DNA of 10,458 nt from Euperipatoides rowelli (taxonomy: Eukaryota > Onychophora > Udeonychophora > Euonychophora > Peripatopsidae): assembly GCA_003024985.2 (NCBI GenBank), contig PXIH01S0016348.1; one strand, given 5' to 3'. Made by a program: the position numbers and the translations under genes. Numbering within the stretch: the stretch's first letter is position 1; each line of letters opens with the position of its first letter. Shown in pieces: positions 1 through 8,505 of the stretch. A model generated the notes under the pieces. The model did no database searches and had not been told where the DNA came from. It worked only from the letters and a program-made list of their open reading frames with translations.

Positions 1-412
1 GAATTTCGACCAACACTGGAGGCCTAGTTATTATTATTAGGTGTATTTATGCATCAATATTTTTAAATGTTGGCTGTAGCTTATTAATCAATACATTTTT
101 TGGCTATCGTTTATGTATTTTTATTTAGTAAATTGTCAAATTTTCTGTTATGATATCTGTAAGTGCGAGCAATAAATAAACCGATTCAATTATTTTCCAA
201 TACAATTATATACTGTAATTATTAAAGAATGGAAGCACCTGTGTCCTGTGCTTATTATGTATATTGTGTGTCTTTAACAAGTCAAAGGTTAATGAATTTA
301 CAGAAAATAGATTGGCAATATTTTTATCCTTCAATGAAGAAATTGTGTATTCCAGATAAAGATAAAGCTACTTTTTGAATAAATTTCAGTGTTGAATCTA
401 GACATTTTATTT
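1..412. other. AT-rich stretch without a recognised gene
   Basis: I see no coding exon, RNA gene or recognisable transposon protein here. The sequence is AT-rich with short T and A runs. An AGGCCTA word lies at 20-26, one of a family of words that recurs through the window. A minus-strand open frame crosses part of this stretch, but it runs through the following C-run and has no recognisable domain. Confidence 0.6.
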
Positions 413-459
413 GGGGGGGGCAAAGTTGGCTTCTGATACCCCCCCCCCCCCCCCCCCCC
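413..459. repeat. Paired homopolymers G8 and C21 with an 18-base spacer
   Basis: The plus strand carries eight G (413-420), an 18-base spacer, then 21 consecutive C (439-459). The two runs are complementary, so a single strand could fold into a hairpin of up to 8 G:C pairs. The C21/G21 tract alone could form an i-motif or G-quadruplex. It is embedded in AT-rich DNA. Long C runs are prone to length error in sequencing, so the exact count is uncertain. Confidence 0.8.
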
Positions 460-689
460 GAATTTCTGTGGACGTTCTTCCAAACAAAATATTTTGATAA
501 GCTTTATTTTTAGATAAGACAAAAATTCAAATGTAAATAATTTGAAAAGCTTTTTATTGGTCGTATGGATATTTTGATAGTCATTAATCGTTGGTTTATA
601 ATAACTACCTACATTTTTTGGTTGAGCGCCATTGACCACACGTTTATTTCTTAATATAAAAAACTTAATACATTATAATTTTTTAACTG

Positions 690-767
690 CAAGGCCCATT
701 TTGCTGCCCCTCTGTGACACCAGGGCATTTGCCCCCTCTTGCCGCCACCGCCCTACATCCGACACTG
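690..767 (-). mobile_element. Probable hAT-type transposon end (remnant)
   Basis: Read on the minus strand from 767, the block starts CAGTGTCGGATGTAGGG and continues as a GC-rich, G-run-rich segment. This is abrupt against the AT-rich flanks. Many hAT DNA transposons begin CAGTG followed by a CGGA/AGGG-rich stretch, and that general resemblance is the only evidence. No matching second end, 8-bp target duplication or transposase fragment was found nearby, so it may be an isolated terminus or another GC-rich dispersed repeat. Confidence 0.35.
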
Positions 768-881
768 GGAAGAATTAACATGGAAAGGGGGAAATTTAGT
801 TTTATTAAAATAAATTATTTAATGATGGATGGGGGTATACTAAGGAGTCGTTAGGCAGTTTCTTTTAATGCTTCCTCCTAG

Positions 882-1050
882 GCATGGATACCATATTAGC
901 TTAAATAGAAGAAAGAATGTGGATAATCAAGTATATTGTGATTACATTTGTCTAGCCCTAATGCATGTTCAGAATGGTGCTCACTACTCTAAGCCTATAT
1001 TACATCCAGAAAATGATGTGAAACTTCAAGAAAGGGCTTTATATGTTTAA
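882..1050 (+). CDS. Candidate terminal coding exon, unidentified protein
   Basis: An open frame follows a good acceptor: a pyrimidine-rich stretch (about 861-879) and AG at 880-881. Entering after one base of a split codon, the exon reads HGYHISLNRRKNVDN and later LHPENDVKLQERALYV, ending in TAA at 1048-1050. The composition is balanced (Cys, His, Tyr, Asp, Arg), unlike the low-complexity frames elsewhere in the window. Two AATAAA hexamers follow 122 and 146 bases after the stop, as expected of a last exon. I do not recognise the protein family. It could instead be a transposon remnant or a chance frame, since 55 codons is short and no upstream exon is in view. If real, its gene enters the window from the left on the plus strand. 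Confidence 0.35.
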
Positions 1051-1171
1051 ACTGAGAATTGCATAAGGATTTGTGAATTATTACTTTTCTATAAACCTAT
1101 ATATTTCATGTAAGCTTATTGTAATTTACAGATAAATATAAATTGTGAAAGAGAAAAGGACATAGGTTATG

Positions 1172-1201
1172 AATAAATTATTTTTATACAAAAACAATAA
1201 A
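1172..1201 (+). promoter_or_regulatory. Two candidate polyadenylation signals
   Basis: AATAAA occurs at 1172-1177 and again at 1196-1201, downstream of the possible terminal exon ending at 1050. The hexamer is common by chance in AT-rich DNA. The assignment depends on that exon being real. Confidence 0.3.
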
Positions 1202-1214
1202 CAACTTTATAGGA

Positions 1215-1600
1215 CAGGGATTCTCAATCAGTAATCCTGATCTGGACCATTGAATATTAAGTGGACCACATGAAAGTTACAGTTAAACATTTTGGCCAAT
1301 TGCTTTGATTGACAACAAAAATTTAGCCTAGATTAAAAAAAAAAATTGTAAATACACGTCAAAGCCATGAGGGATCACATTTAACAATGTGTAGGCTATA
1401 CCTATTTTAAACTATAGCCTAGTTAGTGTAATGCTATTTTTTTTCGAATATAGTGATGTGTATATAATTAAAATTATAAATTGTATAATTCGGTTACAGT
1501 TCTAACCTAATCATGTAGTAAATGTGGACTCCGGAAACATTTTTTTTTTGTTAAATTAATATTTTTCTGGACCACATCATAGAAATGTTGAGAAACCATG
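1215..1600. mobile_element. Non-autonomous hAT-like element (MITE)
   Basis: The left end reads CAGGGATTCTCAA (1215-1227). The right end, read inward on the minus strand from 1600, gives CATGGTTTCTCAA, so the ends match at 11 of 13 positions in inverted orientation. Just inside them are TGGACCA and TGGTCCA. CAGGG-TTCTCAA ends followed by GGACCA/GGTCC words are typical of Charlie-like hAT elements in animals. The 386-bp length with no open frame fits a non-autonomous derivative. The 8 bp on each side (1207-1214 and 1601-1608) do not match, so no target duplication is preserved and the boundaries are approximate. Confidence 0.5.
1392..1421. repeat. Perfect 9-bp inverted repeat, TAGGCTATA/TATAGCCTA
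   Basis: TAGGCTATA (1392-1400) and its exact reverse complement (1413-1421) are separated by 12 bases. They lie inside the hAT-like element. Both arms contain the TAGGCTA word that is over-represented in the window. The 14-mer ATGTGTAGGCTATA at 1387-1400 recurs exactly at 1727-1740. Confidence 0.8.
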
Positions 1601-2400
1601 GTAGATCTTTTTCTAATCACCTAGTTCCTATGCTAGTCATTTTGTAATTATTTTTCTTGTTTAGTCTTTTATAGTTTGGTTCAATTCTTGACTTTTAATA
1701 TCCTAAGTCTAATAATTTTTTATTTTATGTGTAGGCTATATCTTTAGTTTTTTTCTTCTCCTGATTAGCCTAAACAGATAAATTGTTTGATAGCAAATTG
1801 AGTTAGGCTATAATAGTAGGATTATTCCATTTCATAGTTAAACTTAGCTATAGTCATTTATTTATTTTCAAATATTGTCTGTTAATAAAATTTTAAGTGC
1901 TTTAATTTAAATTGCAAAATTCACTAAACAATTATTAGGCCTACATTTGAACAAAGGTAATCTCATTAAAGAATAAATAAAAGGTAATATTTTACCATTA
2001 AAGAGGCACAATATATTTACTCCACAAAATTATCTCTTAATATTAAAGTCTATAAAAACTCCACATGTAAATTACTAGAACATATGATAGATATTAAATA
2101 ATATAGCTATATACAATACTCTTTATTAAGAAACACCCTGGGCTAGATATTTTTACCATTATTGGAGCCAGTAACTTTACAATAGCAAAGCTTAATTCAA
2201 AATATAGGATGGCTAAATTGTCCAATACCAATTAATAAGGGATTAGTACACTCTACGGAGATGATCCTTATTAAAATTAAGCATGTCTAGACTAAATTGG
2301 GGGAAAAAAAATCACAACACAATGGATGAAATATAAAAATTAACATGATTTTCTAGTGGTAATAAATTTGTCTCATTCATGATAAAATAATGCAAATAAG
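1601..2400. other. AT-rich stretch without a gene
   Basis: No coding exon, RNA gene or transposon protein is recognisable. TAGGCTA/TAGCCTA words occur at 1732, 1766 and 1804, and TAGGCCTA at 1936. A perfect 9-bp inverted repeat, TTAATAAGG (2232-2240) and CCTTATTAA (2266-2274), has a 25-base spacer. If the minus-strand exon at 2543-2639 is real, this stretch may be intron of that gene. Confidence 0.6.
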
Positions 2401-2467
2401 GTGATTTCTCAGCTGATTTTTTTTCTCTTACACTATCCATCAATGAAGTTACATTCTTCCGACATCA

Positions 2468-2491
2468 GAGGACCTTTTAGATGCGGTCCTC
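2468..2491. repeat. 7-bp hairpin GAGGACC/GGTCCTC
   Basis: GAGGACC (2468-2474) and GGTCCTC (2485-2491) are exact reverse complements around a 10-base loop. They lie in the presumed first intron of the minus-strand gene, about 50 bp downstream of its donor. No function is suggested by the sequence. Confidence 0.5.
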
Positions 2492-2542
2492 AGTGATCAC
2501 CTTCCGTCATCATGTAAACAAAACAGACCCTTTGGTACTCAC

Positions 2543-2639
2543 CATCTTTTTTCGATTTCTTCGCCACTGAACTAAGTTCCGAAATGCCTAGACCATCAGA
2601 GTTTTTCTTTTTCTTTGGATTTCGATTAGATGATAACAT
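2543..2639 (-). CDS. First coding exon of an unidentified lysine-rich protein
   Basis: Read on the minus strand, an ATG at 2639-2637 opens 32 codons plus one base, followed at 2542 by the donor GTGAGT (plus-strand ACTCAC, 2537-2542). The peptide begins MLSSNRNPKKKKNSDG and ends ELSSVAKKSKKD. It is hydrophilic, with a KKKK cluster at residues 9-12 and KKSKK at 27-31, resembling nuclear localisation signals; there is no signal peptide. Evidence that it is a real exon: ATG start, consensus G|GTGAGT donor, and head-to-head placement 549 bp from the PLAA exon across promoter-like sequence. Without splicing, the frame would end 18 codons later. I do not recognise the family, and the next exon was not found. 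Confidence 0.6.
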
Positions 2640-2744
2640 ACTGTTAACTTTCAGGAAAAATTCAAATTTATAACGTGATTTTTAATTTTGAAATAATTAT
2701 CCGGTGTGGGTATTATAAAGTGTTTATCCCTAAGATCTATTACA

Positions 2745-2780
2745 ATAACGTTAACTTGGGCTTCCTCACCATAACGTTAA
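2745..2780. promoter_or_regulatory. Duplicated ATAACGTTAA decamer
   Basis: The same ten bases occur at 2745-2754 and 2771-2780, 26 bp apart, each centred on the palindrome AACGTT. TAACGTTA-type words overlap the Myb recognition core (AAC with a following G), so paired Myb-like binding is possible. This is inference from the motif only. Confidence 0.3.
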
Positions 2781-2902
2781 TCAATTAAATGTTTTAAATA
2801 ATCTTCCTGTCATCAAATATGTTAAATGCTAGCAAATTTCTTTCATTGTTGTTATAAATTACAGGATACAATTTAACTTTCTGGTATTTGTGAAGTTTTA
2901 TT

Positions 2903-2907
2903 CCAAT
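2903..2907 (+). promoter_or_regulatory. CCAAT box
   Basis: CCAAT on the plus strand lies 286 bp upstream of the PLAA start codon and 62 bp upstream of the YY1-type site. NF-Y is the usual factor. A five-base word is weak alone; the promoter context raises it. Confidence 0.35.
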
Positions 2908-2968
2908 GGACAAATGGGAGATTCGATCAAACATATCGCCTGTCAGCCATCCCAACTACCGCAACTTT

Positions 2969-2980
2969 GCCGCCATTTTG
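2969..2980. promoter_or_regulatory. YY1/Pho-type site GCCGCCATTTTG
   Basis: GCCGCCATTTTG is the reverse complement of CAAAATGGCGGC, a near-perfect match to the YY1 (Pho in insects) consensus AAnATGGCGGC. It sits in an AT-rich interval where a GC-rich 8-mer core is unlikely by chance. YY1 sites usually lie at or just downstream of transcription starts. Its position 209 bp upstream of the PLAA ATG would suit a start near here, probably with a 5' UTR of up to about 200 bases. Confidence 0.55.
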
Positions 2981-3188
2981 AATTTTATACAGTTTGTTTG
3001 TAAACGTATTAAAGCAATAATAAAAGCACAAATTTTCAATTATTTTATCATAACAACTACAAAAAATTATTTATGCACGATAATTGTTATTTTTTCTTTC
3101 ACTAATTGAAGATATTTGAATTTTATATAACTTGTCCAATTAAAAATCAAATAATTGAAAATGCGGTCTCAATATTGCCTCAAATATC

Positions 3189-3331
3189 ATGGCCGCTCCA
3201 GTTTATAAGTTAAGATGTTCTTTACTCGGTCATTCGATGGATGTCCGTGGTATTGGAACTTCATATTTCCCGGAGGGATCAGTGATAACAACTTCTAGAG
3301 ATAGGACAGCAAGGATATGGATTCCGAATGA
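3189..3331 (+). CDS. PLAA: PLAA (phospholipase A2-activating protein), first coding exon
   Basis: PLAA (Doa1/Ufd3 in yeast) is a WD40-PFU-PUL protein. It binds ubiquitin and the p97/VCP (Cdc48) ATPase and works in ubiquitin recycling, endolysosomal sorting and protein quality control. The exon encodes 47 residues plus two bases. Residues 6-22 read YKLRCSLLGHSMDVRGI, and residues 36-44 read SRDRTARIW. This is the GH-to-W signature of the first WD40 blade and closely follows the PLAA N-terminus, where RGHELDVRGL and SRDRTTRLW are typical. The ATG has G at +4 and is the only start consistent with family length. The exon ends at the donor GA|GTAAGA (GT at 3332-3333); read-through would stop at once, supporting splicing. 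It therefore splices after the second base of a codon. The next exon is not visible, so the gene continues beyond the window. Confidence 0.88.
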
Positions 3332-3949
3332 GTAAGAAATTAATTCGCTAAATTGCAATGCAGAAAAAAGATGATGCTAGCATGTTTCTTATTTACTGTA
3401 TATTGATGAAAAGCAGACGTCCAGTAAAAAAAAACTCTAAAATTTAGATTTTTTAAAAAGTTTGTTTTATCTTATTACAGTAATGTAAATAAATTGATTT
3501 CTGTGGCTTTAACTAATTTGTATAATTAAAATATCCATCTTGAATTTAAAATTAAATTAACTTATTTTCACTAATCACACCCTTTTTATTTTATTCTATT
3601 TTATGATCCGTACCGTACTCTAAACTTATCTTTTTATTTTTTTTTAATTTATTATTAATGTATTCCTCCTCATACTACACGAATTATGTTTTTTTTTTCA
3701 TATTTATCACTTATTAATCCCCCACCCTCACCACCCGCATTTACCGTTTCTTATATTTTTGATAATTTGAGTTTTGCCGTCGGCAATTATTTTCCTTTTT
3801 TTTTTTGCAGTATAATATTTAAACTAAATTTGCATCCTACTAGGCCTAATTCAATTAAGAAAATCAACAGTTATTTCCAAATTTTTCATATGAATTAAAG
3901 TCACGATCAACAATTCACTTATTTGAATTAGGGTTGGGGCGTAATTCTT
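3332..3949 (+). other. Start of PLAA intron 1, T-rich, no gene
   Basis: Downstream of the donor the sequence is T- and A-rich with no recognisable exon. TTGCCGTCGGCAA at 3774-3786 is a 13-bp palindrome around a central T. TAGGCCTA lies at 3841-3848. A long T run ending TTGCAG at 3810 looks like an acceptor, but no frame after it resembles the next PLAA segment. The 3' untranslated part of the neighbouring LINE may extend into 3630-3950. The rest of the window is probably also intron 1, since no second exon was found before 10458. Confidence 0.55.
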
Positions 3950-4956
3950 CATTTACACAATTGGATTTTACTTTCCCATTTCACCAATAAACCTTTTAGC
4001 CACCCTAACCATTTTCCAAACCGTTCAAAACCTAACCATTTTCTGATAATCCTCCATTCCTCAACATCTTTTCTCAGTAAATCTACTCTTGTTCAAACTA
4101 AGCTCATTAACAAAATAAAATATATCTTACACTTTTGTCTTCCCTCCTACATAATCTACACAATTTATTACCCTCTCCCTCAAAATATTTTACTCTATAG
4201 CCTACCTAGTTCTCAAACATCCCGCTCTAGCTTGAAATAATAATTCACTACCCCTATCATTTCCATATAACATCATTTCTTATTCATTGCAAATTACCGA
4301 AAAACCTTCCTACCTCTCCTTTCCATAACCCTAAGTATAAGCTAAGCATCTCCCTATCAACCTTCTTGGCTAAATGTGTCACTCTCCTAATCCATTAAGT
4401 TTTTTTTCCTTCATTATACTGTCCATAAAAACCCATTTACAAACTCTGTTATAATTCAGTTGTATTCTTCCAAACCTTTAATTTAGCTCTTGCTTCCTAC
4501 TCTCAAAACCAATCCAACCCATATCCCCTAGAATCGACTCCATTGCTGTAAAAATATGACCCCCAACACCAATCTCCCCATCTCATTTTGTGCTACAGTC
4601 CTCCTCATACATCTTTTTATAACCAACACCCCATTCCCATTCATCAACCTCCACAATCACTACCGACTTCCAGAGCGTTCTAATCATCTCATATTTATTT
4701 TAACTCATACAAGCAGTTCTCATTATTCCTCTTAATTTTATTTAATACTTTCATTTCCCATTTATCATCACCCCCAAATACTCATCTCTTGACTTCATCT
4801 AACTCAGTATCATTCGATCTTCATACTCCTCTTACTCATTATCTTCTTAATTTTTTATTTCTCCCCACTAAATTCTAAACCCAATTACCTCCCCAGCTTA
4901 CCACAAGTGTTTAACAAAGCTGGCTTATCCTCCTTATTCACCGCAAACAACACTAT

Positions 4957-4968
4957 ATCATCTCGATC
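4957..4968 (-). other. Altered catalytic YADD box of the LINE
   Basis: On the minus strand codons 4968-4957 read GAT CGA GAT GAT, giving D-R-D-D followed by IVLFA. In LINE reverse transcriptases this box is normally Y/F-A-D-D-I. The aspartate pair that binds metal is kept, but the two residues before it are changed, consistent with relaxed selection in a dead copy. Confidence 0.6.
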
Positions 4969-5813
4969 AACAAACCCAGTAGTCTCCTGTTAACCCTATT
5001 CCTAATTTCATTAACTCCTTATCCAATTTACCTATATATCAAAAACAAAATCACTGAAAGTGGACACCCCTTTTTTAAACCCTTTTCACAACTCATTCTG
5101 TCCGAAAAGAATTCTCCCATTGTCGTATAAAAACCATTATCCTCTTAAATCCTTCGTAACATCCACCAATCTTATGCCACTCCCATATTCATTATTTCAC
5201 ACAAAAATTCCCTATTAACATTATATGCTTTTTTATGTCTAGGAATCCCAAAATTAAACTTTTATTTTAATTGAAACTTCTCTCAATTAGGCCTACTTGT
5301 AAAACTAGAAATAAACAATCAAATATGTAGGCTACAGTATATTCCTATCTTTTCTAAACCCATGCTGTAGTTCTCCTAACTTGCTGTCTTTCTCCAACCA
5401 CTTTACAACCACTCCATAATATTCATGCTTTATATTATCACACTGGTCACTGTCACCAGCCTATAACTATCCAAATTTTTAATATCACGCTTAAATTCCT
5501 GGTTTCATTCGATTCTGCTAGAATAGCTCCATTATTTAAAATTAACTCAAAATTTCTTCTTTTTTTTTTAAGCACCCTACCCTCACCTAAATACATTTCA
5601 ACTACCACCCTATCAATGCCCCTATTTTTACCATCCCTCATGTTATTCAATACACCAGGCTATTCAACTCAACCTTTATTTTAATATCTCCCAACCTACC
5701 TACCTAGTATCCCTAAAACTTTCCTTAAACCCAATTGATTCTTTCCCATGAATAATCTTAGCATGTTTGTTTAATGAGTCCAATCTTTTCTCTTTCTCCA
5801 TGCTACTATTTTT

Positions 5814-5943
5814 CATATCTCCATCTCTACACCTCCACCTCTCCATCTCACAACCTCCACCTCTCCATCTCCACCTCTGTGTATCTCCACCTCCACCTCT
5901 CCATTTCTCCACTTCCACCTCTCCATATCTCCATCTCTACACC
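5814..5943. repeat. CTCCAC/CTCCAT minisatellite inside the LINE
   Basis: About 130 bp built from CTCCAC, CTCCAT and CTCTACAC words. The 20-mer CATATCTCCATCTCTACACC occurs exactly at 5814-5833 and 5924-5943, bracketing the array. It interrupts the linker upstream of the LINE palm domain. Because the unit is close to a multiple of three, both strands stay open for 60 codons or more and produce spurious Ser/Pro-rich or Trp/Gly-rich frames. Confidence 0.8.
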
Positions 5944-6215
5944 ACCGCTTAACATATTTCCAGCATTTTTTACCATACATCCCTTTTTACCCCCTCCCTT
6001 ATTTCTCTCATCAAATTCCTATCCAATTTCCTCATATTCACCAACCTTAAATTTAACTATCCTTTTACACATTAAATATTCCTTCCAACTTGCTTTTATC
6101 TTATCCTCTTTTCCCCTTTTTATATTTTTCTTATACACCCTATTAGCCTGTTTTCTAATTTCAATCAATTTACTAATTTCTTTATCACCCCCTTTTACCT
6201 TATAATTTACACCCT

Positions 6216-7137
6216 TAAACACTTAGCGTCATTTATCATCCCCCACTGCCAAAAAAACTAAAAAGTATATTTTCATTGTTTACATGTGAAACCTACCTAC
6301 ATGACAAATTTCAGGTTTTTGCCATGTTGGGAAGTATGCTAAACACTTTAGGGTTATCCTCCCCCCCCCCCTCCCCAAAAACAAAAAAATGCTATTTTCA
6401 TAGTTTTTACATTGTCTACACTATGAAACATACCCACTTGGTGAAATTTCAAGTTTGTGACATGTTGGTAAGTATGCTAAAGACTTCAGGATCTTTCCTC
6501 CACACCCCCAAAAAAATATAGAAAAGTGTTTTTTTTTTTTATACTTTTTACATTGTCTACATTCTACACTATGGAACCTACCCACATGCCAAATTTCAAG
6601 TTTGTGTCATGTTGGGAAGTATGCTAAACACAGGAACATTTCCCACTCCCAAAAAAATTCAAAAAGTCTCTTTTCATTGTCTACACTATGGAACCTACCC
6701 GGATACCCACATGACAAATTTGAAGTTTGTGCCATTTTGCGAAGTATGATAAACACTTTAGGGTCATTTACCCAAGCCCCCAAAAGTCTATTTTTATTGT
6801 CTACACAACTACACTATGGAACCAAGCCACATGCAAAATTTTAAGTTTGTGCCCTGTTGTGAAGTATGCTAAACATTTCAGGGTCATTCCCCCCAAAAAA
6901 TCAAAAAGTCTATTTTCATTGTCTACACTATGGAACCAAGCCACATGCAAAATATCAAGTTTGTGCCCTGTTGTGAAGTATGCTAGACATTTCAGGGTCA
7001 TTCCCCCAAAAAAATCAAAAAGTCTATTTTCATTGTCTACACTATGGAACACAGGTGACCCAATGCCAAATTTCAAGTTTGTGCCATGTTGGGAAGTATG
7101 GTAAACACTTCAGGGTCATTTCCCACCCCCAAAATAA
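6216..7137. repeat. Tandem repeat array, 114-147 bp unit, seven copies plus a partial
   Basis: The anchor AAGTATG recurs at 6332, 6470, 6617, 6742, 6862, 6976 and 7094, with spacings of 138, 147, 125, 120, 114 and 118. Each unit contains ATTGTCTACACTATGGAAC, then CAAATTTCAAGTTTGTG, then GAAGTATGCTAAACA, then CAGGGTCATT, then a C-run and an A-run. A partial copy starts near 6216 with TAAACACTTAGCGTCATTT. Copies near 6840-7050 are almost identical, while those at 6260-6600 are more diverged and longer, mainly in the C, A and T runs. This suggests recent local duplication at the right side. No protein function is implied by the frames crossing it. Confidence 0.92.
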
Positions 7138-7797
7138 AAAAGGCTTAGATTCCGTTATCTGCCCACTAATATTATTAGTATTATTTTTTCATTCTTTATT
7201 TTTCATTATTAGTTTATTAATATCATTAAATATGTGTTAAACATATTATTTATTTAAATAATTAGATTAAATAATTTTAATAAATAATTTAGTTAGTTAC
7301 CGTAGAATGCCGACCAAGAAAGGGCGCCACTCCAATTTCTTGGCAAAAAAATAGGGACAGTTAAATAAAATACAGGGTAATTTTTATTTAATATATTTAA
7401 TGAATATTATTGCTCCCTTTACGACACAACTATCTGCATAATTTTTCAATGAAAATGTCTTAATAAATCTGAAAAAAAGAAAAAAATATAGGTACAGTAG
7501 GCTAAATGTAATATTATATTCTAGATTGTTTGACAAATTCCACAACACCTAGTAGCCCATGTTTTCCCATCTCTTTGCTAAAAATATGAGTAAACAAAGT
7601 AAATTTATTTTTTCTTTGCTAAAAGATGACGTATTTTATAGAAAATAAACAAATGTATATTTTAAGTGAAAATTGCAAGTATTTATAGGCTGTAAAGTTA
7701 AAAGCATGTAAAAATATTTAATTTTTATAGATTGTATAATGTGATTGAAATAACCCTTGATATTTAAAAAAAATGGTATTTTTTAATATTTTGAATA
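7138..7797. other. AT-rich stretch without a gene
   Basis: No exon, RNA gene or transposon protein is recognisable. CCAAGAAA (7314-7321) and TTTCTTGG (7336-7343) form an 8-bp inverted repeat around a 14-base loop that contains the palindrome GGCGCC (7323-7328), the only GC-rich patch here. TAGGCTA lies at 7498-7504. Confidence 0.6.
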
Positions 7798-7880
7798 TAG
7801 GCCTACAGCTGGGCCCCCACAAAGAGGGGGAAGGTCGGTTAAGGCTGTGGGCCCAGGCCAAGAGGGGGGGAGGGTGTGTG
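7798..7880. repeat. GC-rich foldback patch
   Basis: TAGGCCTA (7798-7805) leads into CTGGGCCCCCACA (7809-7821), which pairs imperfectly with TGTGGGCCCAG (7846-7856) around about 24 bases. A G7 run follows. The island is sharply bounded by AT-rich DNA and is probably a fragment of a mobile element, but no family is recognised. Confidence 0.45.
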
Positions 7881-7931
7881 GGATGACCAAACTACATAAG
7901 ATACTATATAGTTATGATATATTTGACTGCC

Positions 7932-7946
7932 AAAAAAAAAAAAAAA
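7932..7946 (+). repeat. A15 tract
   Basis: Fifteen consecutive A are followed by A-rich DNA up to about 8020. It could be the tail of an old retrotransposed insertion, but no target duplication or body was identified. Confidence 0.4.
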
Positions 7947-8043
7947 GCTTACAAAAAAGAAAAAATAGCCTTGTAGCACCACTTAACAAAGTGTTCTAAC
8001 AGAAAAAAAAAGAGAAAACATCAAAAATATAAGGGAGTGGTAG

Positions 8044-8101
8044 CAGCCTCACCTGGATTTCCAGTCCGGGTGCCCTATTAGGATGGGGGGGGGGGAGGCT
8101 G
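8044..8101. repeat. GC-rich nested inverted repeats with a G11 run
   Basis: CAGCCTC (8044-8050) and GAGGCTG (8095-8101) are exact reverse complements. Inside them CTGGA-TT-TCCAG and outer CACC/GGTG form a second stem near 8050-8073. A G11 run covers 8085-8095. This is probably another mobile-element fragment; no A/B boxes of a tRNA-derived SINE are convincing. Confidence 0.45.
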
Positions 8102-8214
8102 ATATATAGTATTAATTTTTTTATTTTTAATCAAAATGTATTGTTGTTAAAAGCAATGCTACTTAACTTCACTTCTAAAAATAAATAAAACCCCTCGGAT
8201 TTTTGGCTAGGGGG

Positions 8215-8449
8215 TGTAATGTTCTTCAGTATGCTACTCTTTGACAGTGAGTATAAATCACAAGTACTAAGATCATTTATAAAATACAATACTTTAATGG
8301 TATTATACAATGCAATATATTATTAAGAATAACTATAGAACAGGTTACATTCAAACTGCCCTGGCATAACATGCCGCCATCCAACACTACTGTCTGCTAC
8401 AATCTCGTTCTCCCGAAATCTGCATATGTTACATATCAGGGATATGACA
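8215..8449 (-). mobile_element. 3' LTR of the Ty3/gypsy element
   Basis: Read on the minus strand, the segment begins TGTCATATCC at 8449 and ends AACATTACA at 8215, giving the TG...CA ends typical of LTRs and a length of 235 bp. It lies 56 bp downstream of the pol stop codon (8508-8506), exactly where a gypsy 3' LTR belongs. The preceding purine-biased AAAGTAGCAAGG is a weak polypurine tract. ATTAAA (8298-8293) could be the polyadenylation signal. GATGGCGGC within it is a YY1-like core. The partner LTR is not in the window, so the boundaries are inferred from the ends only. Confidence 0.6.
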
Positions 8450-8505
8450 CCTTGCTACTTTAGCTAAAAATACGCAACATAAAAAATAACATTTAACTAG
8501 TCCCT

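Larger units (their letters stand above)
2640..3188. promoter_or_regulatory. Candidate bidirectional promoter between two divergent genes
   Basis: This 549-bp interval separates the start codons of the minus-strand lysine-rich exon and the plus-strand PLAA exon. It contains a CCAAT box at 2903-2907, a YY1-type site at 2969-2980, and ATAACGTTAA at both 2745-2754 and 2771-2780. There is no convincing TATA box at a suitable place. Close head-to-head pairs with CCAAT and YY1 sites are common for housekeeping genes in animals. Transcription start sites and 5' UTR lengths cannot be read from the sequence. The interval is AT-rich, not a CpG island. Confidence 0.5.
3950..6215 (-). pseudogene. Decayed non-LTR retrotransposon (LINE) reverse transcriptase
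   Basis: Minus-strand frames, joined only by many shifts, give the landmarks of a LINE ORF2 in order. First is the post-endonuclease linker (about 6200-6020) with KRGKEDKIKASWKEYLMCKR. Next come GIDRVVVEMYLGEG (about 5615), NLDSYRLVTVTSV (about 5470), LGELQHGFRKDRN (about 5375) and the palm motif A GFLDIKK (about 5250), whose first catalytic Asp is kept. Then come KKGCPLSVILF (about 5075) and the YADD box, here DRDD (4968-4957). After these are YLGVMING (about 4780), GDMGW (about 4530) and GCLRTR (about 4215), before the degenerate C-terminus fades near 3950. The endonuclease domain is missing, as in 5'-truncated copies. At least eight frameshifts or stops prevent translation. The coding strand is strikingly poor in C. 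I cannot name the clade, and the 3' end is approximate. Confidence 0.8.
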